Shown here: positions 1 through 11,834 of the stretch, one piece after another
How the letters are laid out: each line of letters begins with the position of its first letter
Position numbering within the stretch: position 1 is the first letter of the stretch
Assembly (NCBI GenBank): GCA_002633005.1
Contig: NMRA01000172.1
Coordinates: forward strand, 555,871-619,870
Length of the DNA stretch: 64,000 nt
Reading direction: 5' to 3'
DNA from: Phoronis australis
Lineage: Eukaryota; Phoronida; Phoronidae
Made by a program: the position numbers and the translations under genes
The notes under the pieces: generated by a model
The model's input: only the letters and a program-made list of their open reading frames with translations
Told to the model about the DNA's origin: nothing
The model's database searches: none

Positions 1-537
1 GTCATTCATTCAAAGATGACTGCAATCTCCACTTATTATTGAATGACATGATCCTAATGGAGTACATGGGAGACCTCAAGCAATATTGCTGATGCAAAAC
101 AGCTTTATAGTGCTATATGCCACCTTTCTCTGATTAAAACATCAAAAGTTATACGACCTTATCAAAAATTCTGTGTATTCAGCCAAGATAAAATTTTACT
201 CAGTAGAAGCCATTTCCTTAAAGTAGAAATCTTTCAAAATTTCATTTATGACTAAATGCCAATCTTCCAATAACTGTGACATGTTTTATTAAACTTTATC
301 AATAGCAGGACATGAATTCATAACATAACAATTAATGGCAAGATGACAAAATTTAGTTATCATGAATGTTCTGGCAAGACGAAATCTCTAAAACGCCGAA
401 TGTTAAAGTTATTTCATTCGTTTTGTTCATAAATTCAACTTCTGAGTTCTTTTGTAAAAATCATCACTGCAAATTTTTAATGAACCCTCTTGTAAAAGTG
501 AATTCAGCAAACAGGATTTGGACTATATTAGTATTAC

Positions 538-618
538 CTCGTCATAATTTCTCAGGAGCTTATTTTCCTCTTTGATGTCAGGTCGGTATTCAGATGGATC
601 GAAGATGATGACTTCATT
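538..618 (-). CDS. Orphan internal exon of an unidentified gene
   Basis: This is an 81-base open stretch on the minus strand, preceded by a pyrimidine-rich acceptor (tttcttcag) and followed by a GTAATA donor, phase 0 at both ends. It reads as 27 codons beginning NEVIIFDPSEYRPDIKEENK, an acidic, charged, protein-like sequence with no stop. I do not recognise the family. No neighbouring exon could be assigned in the flanking 500 bases downstream or 1.2 kb upstream, so the rest of the gene probably lies left of the window or is separated by long introns. The splice sites and composition are the only evidence. Confidence 0.4.
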
Positions 619-1867
619 CTGAAGAAAACAAAATGAAACCTCGATCAAGCCTGTGAGTTTTACATGCTGCAATACAATCAATACTAGTATGCCGATTTAG
701 ACCTCCCTACAGACAACGCCAAAAACAATGCACAAGCTGTTTTTAAGGCCTCACAGACATTTTTCCTCAAATGTGCAGTCTCCCCCATAATTGACTTATG
801 ACGTACACCCTACCCTAACCCAATGTAAGAACACCAACATCAAAATACTACGTCTACAGTCTGCAATTTACTCAAGGACGGGTAGAGTCAGACATTATAG
901 TCATTTTTACCACACCGCCGGTGCAAAGCCGTACCTTTTACAGCTGTAATTAAGCACCAAGGCTCTCCCAGTAAATCAATACTTTGCGTGGCATATTCCG
1001 CGGACCAGCCAGAAATGCAATGAAAATAATCTAGCCTGGACAGGCACCTGCCAAGGTGCCAGTAATGTGCTCCAGATAGAGGACGTTGTCGCTCAAGTAG
1101 TTGACTTTCTTGCAACCAATTTTCATAAAAGTGACTTTCACAAGCAAGTTTCCTACAAGTCGCTTTCTGCACCCTCTGAGAGGGTTACTATCCTCCTGAA
1201 TTTTCGCACCTCCTTGTGTCCGTCAAAAAGAAAATAACCCGTGCGCACAGTACGTGACTAAGTCCTAGCTAAATTAATTGTAAGCAGAGGTCCTTTCTTG
1301 GGAGATTTTAAAGCAAATTGCGTTTCTGAAAAAGAAAATAGGACCAACTAAACTTACTGTTTCCATGATAAAAGCTCGAGCTACCGGTTGTCAAACAGAA
1401 TGTTACTGACGTGATGACGTGATGAAATTTAATCGAGCATGACTTATTTGTCAACCCTGGTGTGTTTACAAGAATCTGGTTGGAACTGGTATTAAGGAGC
1501 ATACATTAAACGTTGATAAAAAACGACACAGTTTGTACATCAAGGAATTATAAGCAAGCCATTATAGGCCTAGAAGTTTTCACAATACATATTGTTGAAA
1601 AATATATTTAATACAAGTGTTTTGTGTCTGCTAAAAGGAAAATGTTGGTAGTAATTTACTTGCATTGGTTTTTATTGAAATGCTCCCTAAAAACGCAACT
1701 CTGAAATAACCAATGGCTATCAGATTTTATGACACACCTCCTGGCAGTAGTAACTAGGTCGAGGTCGTGAATCAAGTCAGTCATCCACTCAGCGCAGAAA
1801 GAGGCTGGCGCTATTTCGAAAGTGGCAGCGGAGTACGGTAAAGTGCAGACATTTTAAAATTTCCATT
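619..1867. other. Stretch with no recognised gene
   Basis: AT-rich DNA with only short open frames. The 94-codon minus frame at 888-1172 has no recognisable motif or convincing splice context. Nothing else can be named here. Confidence 0.5.
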
Positions 1868-1924
1868 TTGGTTGCCTTGGATTGGTGGATGACATGCATG
1901 CGTGTATACGTTTGCATTCTTTTA

Positions 1925-4000
1925 AATTCAGTTCATTATAGGCAGTCCTACCGAGATAAACTGTATAAACAAACCAAGACAACCCCTCACACAACACATT
2001 ACGCTACATGCCACAACAATCTTAAAGTATACAAGATTCTCAAAAAAAAAACTATTGATTCCGCCAAGCAATCTTACTATTATGACACATTCGAAAAAGG
2101 GAAGTCTGACATAAATAAAACATGGGATACAATAAAGACAGTTATGAACAACGGCGTTCGAACAAAAAATGACACGGCCCAGAATGTCTCAGCTTACGTT
2201 CAGATAACACCTACCCGAAATGGCAAGTTTATTCAACACCTACTTTACCCAAATCGGCCCATCCCTTTCTGAATCAATAACTATGATAAAAACAAAAATT
2301 TCAAAGACCTATCTTTGGCCCACGCCAAACAAATTTAAGTTCTCTTTCAAACCATTAATAATAAACATGTACTAGATATTATAAGAGACATGGACGCAAA
2401 AAATAGCACTGGACATGACAATTTATCATCTAAAATTATCAAAATAAGCAGTCCTTTTATAATTGAACCTCTCACGACCATCATCAACCAGTGCTTGCAC
2501 ACTGGTATATTTCTAGATGCTCTAAAGATTGCTAAAGGTGATCCCAGTTTTTAAACAACATGGTTTGGACCCAGAGCACCCGGGCTATTATAGACCCATT
2601 TCTATTCTTCCAACAATCTCAAAAATTATAGAAAAAATCATCCATAATCAACTTTCAACTATCCTAAATGAAAGTGATATACTTAATAAATATCAATATG
2701 GTTTCAGGAAATGTCACTCTACAGAACTTGCTTCGCTTGAACTTTTAGACCGCATTTGTTCCCATCTTGATAATGACATGAATCCATTGGTCATCTTTAT
2801 AGATATCTCGAAAGCTTTCGACACAATAGACCCCCAAATACTCTTGCAAAAGATAAATCACTATGGTATTACTGGAGTTGAATATACACTGTTTAAAAGT
2901 TATCTCTCAAACCGCACCCAATCGATGGCACTAAGTGATACAACTTCCAGTTGGTTACCAATATCTACCGGAGTTCCCCAAGGCTCTGTCCTTGGCCCAC
3001 TTCTCTTCCTAGTTTACATAAATGATCTTTCGTTTTCTTCTCCCATGGACACACTTCTTTATGCTGACGACACTTGCCTCGTCACACCTTACAAACTGAC
3101 TGAATCTTCCCAACACACTTTAAAGCAATCAACCACCGTCCATCAACAACAACCTTAAATCTATTTCAGACTGGTTTTCTTTCTGTGAACAAACTTTCAA
3201 TTAACACATCGAAAAGTAAATTAATAATCTTCCACTACCCCCAAAAGAAAATTGAAAAATGCATTATTCCCACCATCTATATAAATAGCAAAACAATATA
3301 TCATGTGAACAGTTTTCCTTTCCTTGGTATTACTGTTGACAAAAACCTCTCATGGTCCCCTCACATTAACCTCGTCTCAAACAAACTTAACAATCTCGGT
3401 GGACTCTTATACAAATTGAAATCTTATCTTCCTCTTCCAGCTCTCAAGTTGATATATAATTCACTTGTCCTTCCACATTTAAACTATATAGCATTGCAAC
3501 TTGGGGTTTTGGCAACACTAAGAAACTTCAGACAGCCCAGAAAAGAATCCTTAGGAATATATCAAATTCCAGTTATAATGCTCACTCTCTGCCCATATAT
3601 AAGGAACTTCGCCTCCTTCTAGTTCAAGACATCTTTCTCAATAATCAGCTTCCTAAGTATTTTTACACTAACAACGTTTTGAGTAAACCCATCCAATATA
3701 AGCCAACCAGACACATTAAAACTCCTACATACCTGAATCAATACTCAGCTACTATACCGACAATACAACCCAAAATTTTAATTCCTCCGTCCAACAAATT
3801 GTCATCAAGAGCCTGTATTAGATTTCAGATTCCTCGACTTATAAACAACAACGAAATACCAGTCTCTGCTCTAAATACAATAAAAACGCATTCTTTGCAA
3901 GCATTCTCCAGGTTCTTAACCAATTTTATTATTAGCAACTACGATCCAGTTTGTCACATTTCCAATTGCTTCATATGTAACAGTATCTAATTGTATTCTC
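1925..4000 (+). mobile_element. Decayed non-LTR (LINE) retrotransposon, 5' truncated, with RT domain
   Basis: Three plus-strand open pieces (about 1925-2272, 2529-3158, 3185-3622, with a tail piece 3679-3990) read in order as one LINE ORF2 broken by frameshifts and stops. The first piece has the pre-RT stretch with TWDTIKTVMNNG. The second is a reverse transcriptase with YYRPISILP, the palm motif FIDISKAFDTID, TGVPQGSVLGPLLF and the catalytic YADD box. The third has the thumb region with FPFLGITVDKNLSW. No apurinic-type endonuclease is present upstream, so the copy is 5' truncated. The motif style fits the jockey/CR1 superfamily; the exact clade is not resolved. It cannot encode an intact protein and is a dead copy. 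Confidence 0.88.
2529..3158 (+). pseudogene. LINE reverse transcriptase core fragment
   Basis: Longest open piece of the decayed LINE (209 codons). It carries RT fingers and palm: YRPISILPTISKIIEK, QYGFRKCHST, the metal-binding aspartate in FIDISKAFDTID, the GVPQGSVLGP turn and the second catalytic pair in LLYADD. The reading frame shifts just after this, where the element continues at 3185 in another frame. It is part of the LINE at 1925-4000, not a host gene. Confidence 0.85.
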
Positions 4001-4227
4001 AAAATCTCCTGAGCTGTGGCAGTTTACTTCTTGGTTCCTGGCGTGTCGGTCGTTTTCAGCACTAATTCACTGTTTTCTTAAGTATTCCTACTGATTTTTG
4101 CATTTCCATTTGTTTATCTTGTACAGGGGACCTTCTTATCAGCGGTCAATAACCTTTAGACGGCCTCCTAATTGAAATCAAATTTTAAGCAATGTATTAT
4201 TATTATGTAATGTAAATAAAAGCGTTT

Positions 4228-4252
4228 CTCTCTCTCTCTCTCTCTCTCTCTC
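4228..4252. repeat. (TC)n microsatellite
   Basis: About 12 uninterrupted TC dinucleotides just 3' of the LINE remnant. Simple repeat, no coding meaning. Confidence 0.9.
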
Positions 4253-4412
4253 CTCCTCCGTCGTTGCTCAATCAGACATTTAACTACGTGGGCGGCGCAC
4301 CTTAGCTGGTCGGTTGGGGGGCTATAGTCCCCACTTTTTTCAGTGCTGCACCGCCCATGAACTACCGTATTTTCTTGCACTAAGAAAACCCCGACGAGCA
4401 TGTTCACTAGAG

Positions 4413-6480
4413 AAAAGTAGGTCTAGACCTTAGTAAAAACTTTTGTCAATGAAGAAGTCTTCTCTTGTCAATCAATGCCCGGATGGCACCATAGACTATA
4501 ATCTATGATGGCACAAAGCCTCGCAGGCGTCATACGAGCAACAATTTACTTGATGGAAAGATTTCCAAGGTTACATGTCACCCTTCCGAAGGTTCACTAC
4601 TCCGAAAGTCCACTACTACTCCGATCGAAGTTACTGCGAAGGTTCTATACCTCCCGGCGAAAATTCACGACTTCCAATGCACACATTCCGAAACCACTCA
4701 CTAAGCCTTCGACAGCTCATGACTCTGATTGTCTGCTGTGACGGGTCGGAACTGACATGAGAAACGTATTGCATTTGTGCCCATTTATTAACTATTTAAA
4801 CGGTGTAAAAAAGTTGAATATTTCTTAAAACGTTGATTACAAATGAGCTCAGTTGCAATCACTGCCAGTACCTACTGAACTAACGACTCATTCACTCTCA
4901 ACTGAGCACTGATGCAGCGACAACATCGGGTCAAGAATTCAGCGACCATGCAATGGCGGCGGTTTTGAATTTAGACGACTGATTGGGACTCTCCGACTTC
5001 GTGAAGACTGGTGAGGGACAGGGTAGCCTACTAAGTACATTAAGTTTCGACGCGGCCATGCCCGGGGTTCCGATGGGTGAGGTGTGAAGGGTAGAGGCCC
5101 TAAACTAGCTCAGTCACGCTGTGAAATGATGCGAGTAAAATGTATCGTGGTTGATAATTCATCAATATACCTACTTCATAACTCAAGTACGTACTCATTC
5201 ATTTCCGTATTCGAAAGACATGCGGGCATTTTCGCCCTGAAATCTGGGCGTTGTTTCGAGCATGATAGGTACTTACACCACCTAGTTCATCTATTTAACC
5301 GAAGCCTGAGTATCGTTTATTTTTGCAGGTAAAAGGGGATATTTAATGATATACCCAAGTCCGAAATTGTAGGCTAATGAAACTTCGGAATAGTGAACCT
5401 TCAGAGTAGTGAACCTGAATACTGGGGTGTTCCGGCCATTTTCACTGAGCGATGCACTAAGCAAGTTACGTAACACGCAAAATATACAACCAGGTCAAAA
5501 TATTCAAGTCGATCATGCTACGATTAAATAATTCCGTCCGAGTATGTAATGTAATCACTCATTTAACTTGAGCACGCCTGGTTTGAAAATTTGGCAGGGG
5601 ATAACGCGGCAATACTCTCTTTCTGACCAGTCATTATATCCCCGAATTTGGGTCTCGTTCTTTGTGAGCAACCGTCAGGGCACCCCCATTTCTGGTATTA
5701 CGAATTCCGTCTGATTTTGGGAACTGAGAGCTGAGAGTCGTCGTTGTTAATATACATTTCACTCCCTAGTTAAGCTGGGTCAAGAGCCTTACCAAAAACT
5801 CTGCAGTGTCGACGTTTGCAGAATGATTAAAGGTCCACCGTACTAGAAATTCGAACCACCCCCCGCGAAATGCTGGCTCCGGGTCTGTATAGTCGAGTAG
5901 TATATATCCCAACTAATAAAGATCGTTGCACGAACATTGACACTTTTTGGCTGTTTGGCACATTATTAGAGTAAAAGCTTACGGTCACACCCGGTCGCCT
6001 GCTGTAGCGAACTCTCAGTGGAATGGACTGTATTGAGGTAGTCGTAAACGCCACGTGTCTGAGACAACTCGGACTTCACGACCTTCACTACAATGAGGCA
6101 AATAAAACCTCTTTAGGCCCTCACTTATTGTGGTTTCTCCTAGACCATTTCAATAATAACCATTCAGTTATCTCACGGATATCGAATGATCGACGAATCG
6201 ATTTCGCGGGAAATTCCAAGCTCGGCTTGCGAGGGCCTTGAACTTTGTACTCAGTTGCGCGCATGCAGGCGGCCACGGCACGGCGCGCACGCGTAAGAAG
6301 CGACACGAGAGGGTACTAAACGAGTACCTTTCTGCGCGTACTTTTGCTTAATGATGTGCACTTTTGCTTAATCTACGTACGCTCTTATTCAACTTTTGCT
6401 TAAAAAATGTACGCCTAGTTTTACTTAATTAACGCGTATTTATATAGTCCAATCACGCCCTATTTTACCGAGCGCATCAG
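4413..6480. other. Intergenic stretch with a short inverted/tandem motif
   Basis: No gene recognised. The 16-mer-like motif gaaggttcactactcc occurs in partial tandem at 4585-4650 on the plus strand and again inverted at 5378-5412, suggesting two ends of an old element of about 0.85 kb. Short frames here have no family resemblance. Confidence 0.35.
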
Positions 6481-6484
6481 GAGC

Positions 6485-6745
6485 ACGCGCAGTGTTAAAA
6501 ATGGTCACTAAGTTGGTGATTTGGGCAAAAAAGTTGAGTACGGGATTATTTGTTAGATTTGGAAGGAATTAAAGAAATCGACGGCCTAACAATCAACGGG
6601 AGTCCTCCGGCTTTGTGCAAGAGGTAGCCCGTAGCAACGGGGCGACTTACTGGTACAGTGTAGATGTTTTAATCAGTGCCGAGGCATAATTTGTCGAAAA
6701 GCTTTCGGCGTATGGAGCTCCCAACAGAAGCTTCACCGTTACTAC
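6485..6745. mobile_element. Foldback/MITE family copy, one arm
   Basis: Starts with gcgcagtgttaaaaatggtc and continues through ggaaggaattaaa, the catcc/tccggctttgtgc block and gaggcataatttgtcgaaaagctttcggcg. The same blocks, in the same or inverted order, recur at 40.6-41.2 kb, 42.6-42.9 kb and 44.45-44.8 kb. No coding capacity is visible. It is probably a non-autonomous DNA element. Confidence 0.6.
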
Positions 6746-7091
6746 TAGGCCCGCAGTCGAGACGGAGGCACTGTCTATAGTACGTGTTAATTAAGAGCAG
6801 AAAGATGGTCGTTTGAGAACTAAAAGCACCCGTATAGATTAAGCACATTTCAAAGTGTAGAAATGTACCCGTTTAACAATCCTTTGGCGCTTCATAACAA
6901 CAAGCAGAGTTGAAAAAAATGTATATAAACAAGTAGTGTGCAAGGATACGTAATGTCTGAGACGTATTACTCGAGTGTGCTATTACTCGACGTAAAAAGG
7001 GGTCTTTGAAACATTTATTTATCGATCAAAAACGGACAATCGTCGCACAAAGTTCATATTACATGTAATTCGACGTCTCGTCTATTTGTTG

Positions 7092-7195
7092 GACACCATC
7101 AGGATACAAAAAATCAGAGTGACATTGATGTCTGGTTGTTTGTATCCTGATGATGTCTATTGAATAAACGAAACGTCGGATAAAACGTTTCATAA
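7092..7195 (+). repeat. Hairpin with hammerhead-ribozyme-like core, possible Penelope-type remnant
   Basis: A 19-base arm (gacaccatcaggatacaaa) pairs with tttgtatcctgatgatgtc about 30 bases later. The second arm leads into CTGATGA (7147-7153), then CGAAACGTC (7169-7177) and GGATA (7178-7182). Upstream TATCC can pair with GGATA as stem I, and ACGT forms a minimal stem III, as known for hammerhead motifs in Penelope-like elements. Stem II is poor here, so it is probably a decayed copy. No protein domain is left nearby. Confidence 0.35.
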
Positions 7196-7689
7196 CGCCG
7201 GAACCATTCGAATCAATTATTTATTAGCCTAAAAATTTGTCTACAATTCCCAAACCCAAAAGATGGAACTATGTCCTGTTAAATTCGAGGCGACAGACTA
7301 ATGCGAAAGACAAAAGTAAAATTTTAGCTACGAGACTCGAACAGTTCGAGAAGTGAGACATCTGCACTGCTACAACTATTCCACCTTTTCTCAGTCAGGT
7401 CCATGTGCTGAGGAGATCCACCATATTAAATACTTTGCATTGCCGATAACCGAGACTCTTACCGACCAAATTACAAGAAAGCCCATTTCAAGACAGTGAC
7501 GTACACCACCGCTCTAGATTTTCCAGTGTAACTTCAACTCCTTACAATCACTAAATTAGCTTAATTATATCTATACTACTTAAGATGCGGATTGTTCATC
7601 AACCGCCACAGTCAGGCATCATTTCCTCTGTGTTGTTGTAGAGACACTCAGACATTTGCTCTTTTTGTTTAATTACACAGAGAGCAGCT

Positions 7690-7846
7690 ATGCTGTAGTG
7701 GGGTGTAGGCGCAGCCAATCACCTTTTGGCATTTGAACGTCGGTTGCGCCTACGCACCGTAAGTTACGTTCAGTGCTCGAGGTGATACGGTGTGCTTAGG
7801 CGCCCACTTACCTCTAATTTTACCACTACAGCGCTGGCTGGTGAGC
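7690..7846. repeat. Imperfect inverted repeat, possible MITE
   Basis: gctgtagtgg near the left end is matched by ccactacagc near the right, with related inverted blocks around gtgtaggcgc and gcgcccacttacc. About 150 bases, no open frame. It looks like a small foldback element. Confidence 0.35.
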
Positions 7847-10800
7847 AAAGCTGGGAAACACTCGAATAATTACTCCGATATTCACGTTTACTCAAAATTA
7901 TCTAAAGTTTGCTGAATTGCCATAAAAATCTTGATAGAGGTAATAATATGACTTTATTTGAAGAAAGTGTGGTATTCTCAGACATTGACTACAATACAAT
8001 TATTAAATTCATATCTATATCATTTTTTGCATTTATAAATCTTGTATATTTTACGCTGCCCTGCTCCCCACCCCTAACTAAAAATCCTGGATCCGCCCCT
8101 GTATTACTGAAATTCTTGTTGCATTTGTGTGTAAAATGCATTATGTAAATACTTTAATCAATACATTGATACCTATGTAAATATTTTGACACCCAGAGTG
8201 TTTCTGGCATTTTCTGTGCTGAACTGTAATGACTGTTAACAATAAAATTCTAAAAAAATACATCTCAGTCGATTCAATGACCAGCAGAGGCGACAGTCCA
8301 CAGGAGAGTTTGGCTCTCAACTTACTGCAGCTGGTGAATTTAACTCCCACAACTTCCCGGGTTGAATGCCCTCTTGTGACAACGCATGGCCTCGATGAAT
8401 TGATGGTATCTAACAAAAATTTGGCTCAGAGATGCAAGGCACCGCATGAGCCGAGGGCAGTGCATGGTGGCATTTTTCAAATTATCCCGCCTCTGGAGTC
8501 GGGGCTTTTCACTACTTTTGGGGAAGATTGTTTCCGAGTGATATATATATAAAGAATCACAGAACGCATTTCAATGAGACTTGACAGAAAAGTATGTTAC
8601 AACAATGTCCTGATTTTGAGCGGATTCGACATTTACATCAGTCTCCAGATAGTGCTCATTTTGGTCTTGACATAACAAAGTGCTAGTATACACAGATACA
8701 CTACAAGTGAAACTGCAGGCTTCGATTTCAGCGAATGGTTGGTAGACTCCGCGAGAATTTGCGATTTGTGATAAAACAACAAAAGCACAGCTGATTTTGT
8801 CTCTTTCTCTGGTCAAAGCGAACAACCTCAGTGAAAAAGTCTATCCCATCGAATAGTAATCCCAAAATGCGTTTTTCTACCGCAGAACGTATCATGCTCC
8901 TTTAACGGATGGTCAGGAAAATAATTAACGTTACAGATGTCCACGTGCGTAGCGTTACGTGGAAGTTGTGCTGGAATTTGCGAGTCTTGCTATACTCCAT
9001 ATATAAATTTGTTAAGTGGGATCTCTCACTATGGTTGATTAAGAAACGTGCCCCAGTTTGTTTTGTGCTCGATTGTGACAAGCACTGCTCTAGTCGCCGT
9101 CATACTGGAGTGCATGGAATGCGGGAAATGATCTTGAACTGTTCTTGTCAACTTGAAAACTTGATGGTAGAAATAACAATTACATAATGGCTGCAGTTCA
9201 CGAAATACGTCAATTTCGGTTCTTTCGCGTGGTGGAAACAAAATAAAAGGTTATAACTTGTCATGAAGTTACAGGCTCATTAACCCATGTCATTTTCAAA
9301 TACATTATGGTCACGTGGCTTGTCGTTGAAAAGTTAATACGTGATGGACATTACATCCGTTTGGTTAATGGCAGATTGACATACTGGACGGAGGTTGACA
9401 AAGCATTTTTTTTACTGTCTGCTTGGCTCTTCTGAACTTGCACAACAAAACATATATTCCCACATTACCCATATTGGAGGGGAAAACCAACAAAATGTAG
9501 AACCAAGTAAATAACTCCAAGTGAACACGACAATCTGTACAACATCTGCGATCATCTAGCTAATTTGTGTGTTTGTTCTGTCTCTGTGTTTTGCTACATA
9601 GTTGCACGCCTGAAGAAAGGAGATTGTTTGAACACTAGAAGCGAGTCTGTACAGTGAAAACGTACATGGCCAATAAAGATTCAAGAGTGTTAGATTTTAA
9701 TCATAGTAGAAGGTGAAAATTAGAAAACTTATTTACAGTAAGAATTGTGAGAGTGAATGAGTGTATAAATGATTTTACTGCTTTGGCTTTAATCATATTA
9801 CTGTTTGTAAAGTGATTTGAACCATTCAGTTTTCAAAAATCGAATGAATAAAGAATAAATATGACATCCTGATGCCTTGACTTACTCCAGACGATTACTT
9901 TCTTTGCCAGGTAGGAAACAGCAAGACAAGCTCCGCCATTTTAAATATTTGCTGACATTGAGTGACTGGCTTACTTTGTCTTTGATTACTGAATAACTTA
10001 AACCTGGTTTGATTGGCTAAAAATGAAAAATCAAATTAGAGCTTTTACCCTCATTATAAATCGGGTTCATAATATTACTTTCCATGATAGGATGTTATGA
10101 ACAACACTATTGAAACCATCAGCCACTAAAAACTAGCTTACTGGGATTGGCTCATCCTAAAACTGTGAATTCGAAAATGGCGCTGGTACTCCTTGGCAGT
10201 GCATTGAGTTGCTTAAGGAAAAGAATCCTATCAACACCAAGGATTGTGGAATCAAAGTAAAGACATAAAAGGCCCAATTCGTTTTTCACCCGCTACACAA
10301 GGCAAAATACAGCTTTAAAACTTGACAAATTCATAAATTAAAAGGAAGGCAAATTTTGTATTCATCAGCCTATCAATCATGCAACAAGTAATAAAACACC
10401 TTAATTCAAACAAAAGATTCAGCAAAGGAAACATGAACACACATTATCTATGAAATAAAATAAACTTATAAGATAACCAGAGGCAGAGCTCTCCCTCACC
10501 TGCGGGCAAATATGCCTCTGTCTTCTAAAAGGGAAATATTTTGGTTGGGTAAAAACATTCTCCACCCACTGGTCACACTTACAACCAGCCCAGTTTGCCA
10601 CCTCTTGAGAGTAATCTTTTAATAATTGGAGGGAATTTGTGGACCTGATGATGGAAAGTTTCAGCTGGTTTTTAACATTTTTAGTGGATCGGGTCGATAC
10701 AAGAAGTAACTTGTTCCATGAAATCTCCTCAACAACAAGCAGGGTAAGAATACTTTTAAGTAAAAAAATGGCAGACAAGTGAAATGTCATTTTGTCAAAT

Positions 10801-11456
10801 TTACGAGCAGAAATCACCTTTCAAGAAAATTTAATGTCTTAGCATAGTATGGCATAGGAGTCGCTAAATAACACTCCTAAATGTTTATGCATTTGCAGCC
10901 AAATAAGAATATATAGAGAAATTGAAAATAAATTTTGTAATAATTTTTGTCCAAAATTAAATGCTTTGATAGCAATATGGTATCCGAGGAGTAATTGGAA
11001 ATATGGTGCAAGTTTGCCACTGTACAGCACTGTTCCCTATACTACATAAGACCATCCTCACACTGTCACAGCTATTGCTTGCATCAGTGCCAACATACAG
11101 TTTTCAACACAGAGAATCAAACTTTTCAAAATCAATGAATCTGCCATTGGAATGCTGAAATCACAGATTGAATCTATGTTAGGAAGACACGGATAGTGGC
11201 CCGGATACACCATAATTGTACCCATTAAAGTATAAGTAAGACACTGGAGGAAACATTACAGCTTTAGAGACTGATTTCTGGATTAATGGAGGAGATATTA
11301 GTTACCTTGGATACAAACAAACACCACCTAAAACTGAATCATGGTACACTTATTCCTCTCTAAATACTGATGGAATCTGTTTACAACTTCAACAAATTAA
11401 GCTGAAAACATGAATGTTAAAATATAACTCTTAAATACAAAATAAACTGCATAATC
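7847..11456. other. Long non-coding or unrecognised stretch 3' of Jarid2
   Basis: AT-rich with only short frames (the longest, 132 codons minus at 10419-10817, lacks family motifs). At about 8080-8102 the minus strand reads caggggcggatccaggattt, a motif often seen at ends of DNA transposons. Nothing else is identifiable. The part nearest 11742 may include Jarid2 3' untranslated sequence, but I saw no convincing AATAAA on the minus strand. Confidence 0.4.
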
Positions 11457-11665
11457 AGGGCTTAGAATCACCAATGACTAAAAAAGAAGAAAACTTTCTA
11501 CGTGAAGAATCTTGAGTGAAACTATTTTTGTGTAGTAAATTTAACTGAAATAAACACTTTGCATAAATAAAGTCAAAATAACGATAAAAAGAGACAAAAA
11601 AGAGGAAACTGGAAGTCAAATAAAACGAAATCGAAATCAAAAAGAGGAATCCTCTTAAAAGAAGA
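11457..11665. repeat. Dispersed repeat copy A, in the presumed Jarid2 3' flank
   Basis: Aligns by eye with 38747-38997: both have agggctt...ccaatgac, then ...tttttgtgt.gtaaa.ttt..ctgaaataaacac, taaataaagtcaaaataa.gataaaaagagac and the gaggaaa..ggaa.tca series in the same order and orientation. One copy lies less than 100 bases beyond the Jarid2 stop codon, the other in its first intron. Confidence 0.65.
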
Positions 11666-11741
11666 AAATTCCAAGCCTTATATAATACAGAGTTTATACA
11701 ATGTTGACTTATTGAATAAGTGATCAAGTCTCTTCTGCTCA

Positions 11742-11834
11742 TTAAACATCTTTTCTTGCCTTGCCTCGTTTCCTGGGAGATTCTGCGGCAGTTAGCCTCA
11801 TTTTCAATTTTTCAAGGACACCAAGCAGGTCTTT
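11742..11834 (-). CDS. JARID2: Jarid2 exon 20: C terminus and stop
   Basis: Acceptor gtttgcag, 30 codons then [23 protein letters not shown] followed by a basic tail [10 protein letters not shown], similar in place and charge to the vertebrate Lys/Arg-rich end. Confidence 0.88.
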   Translation of the reverse strand, partial: KDLLGVLEKLKMRLTAAESPRKRGKARKDV

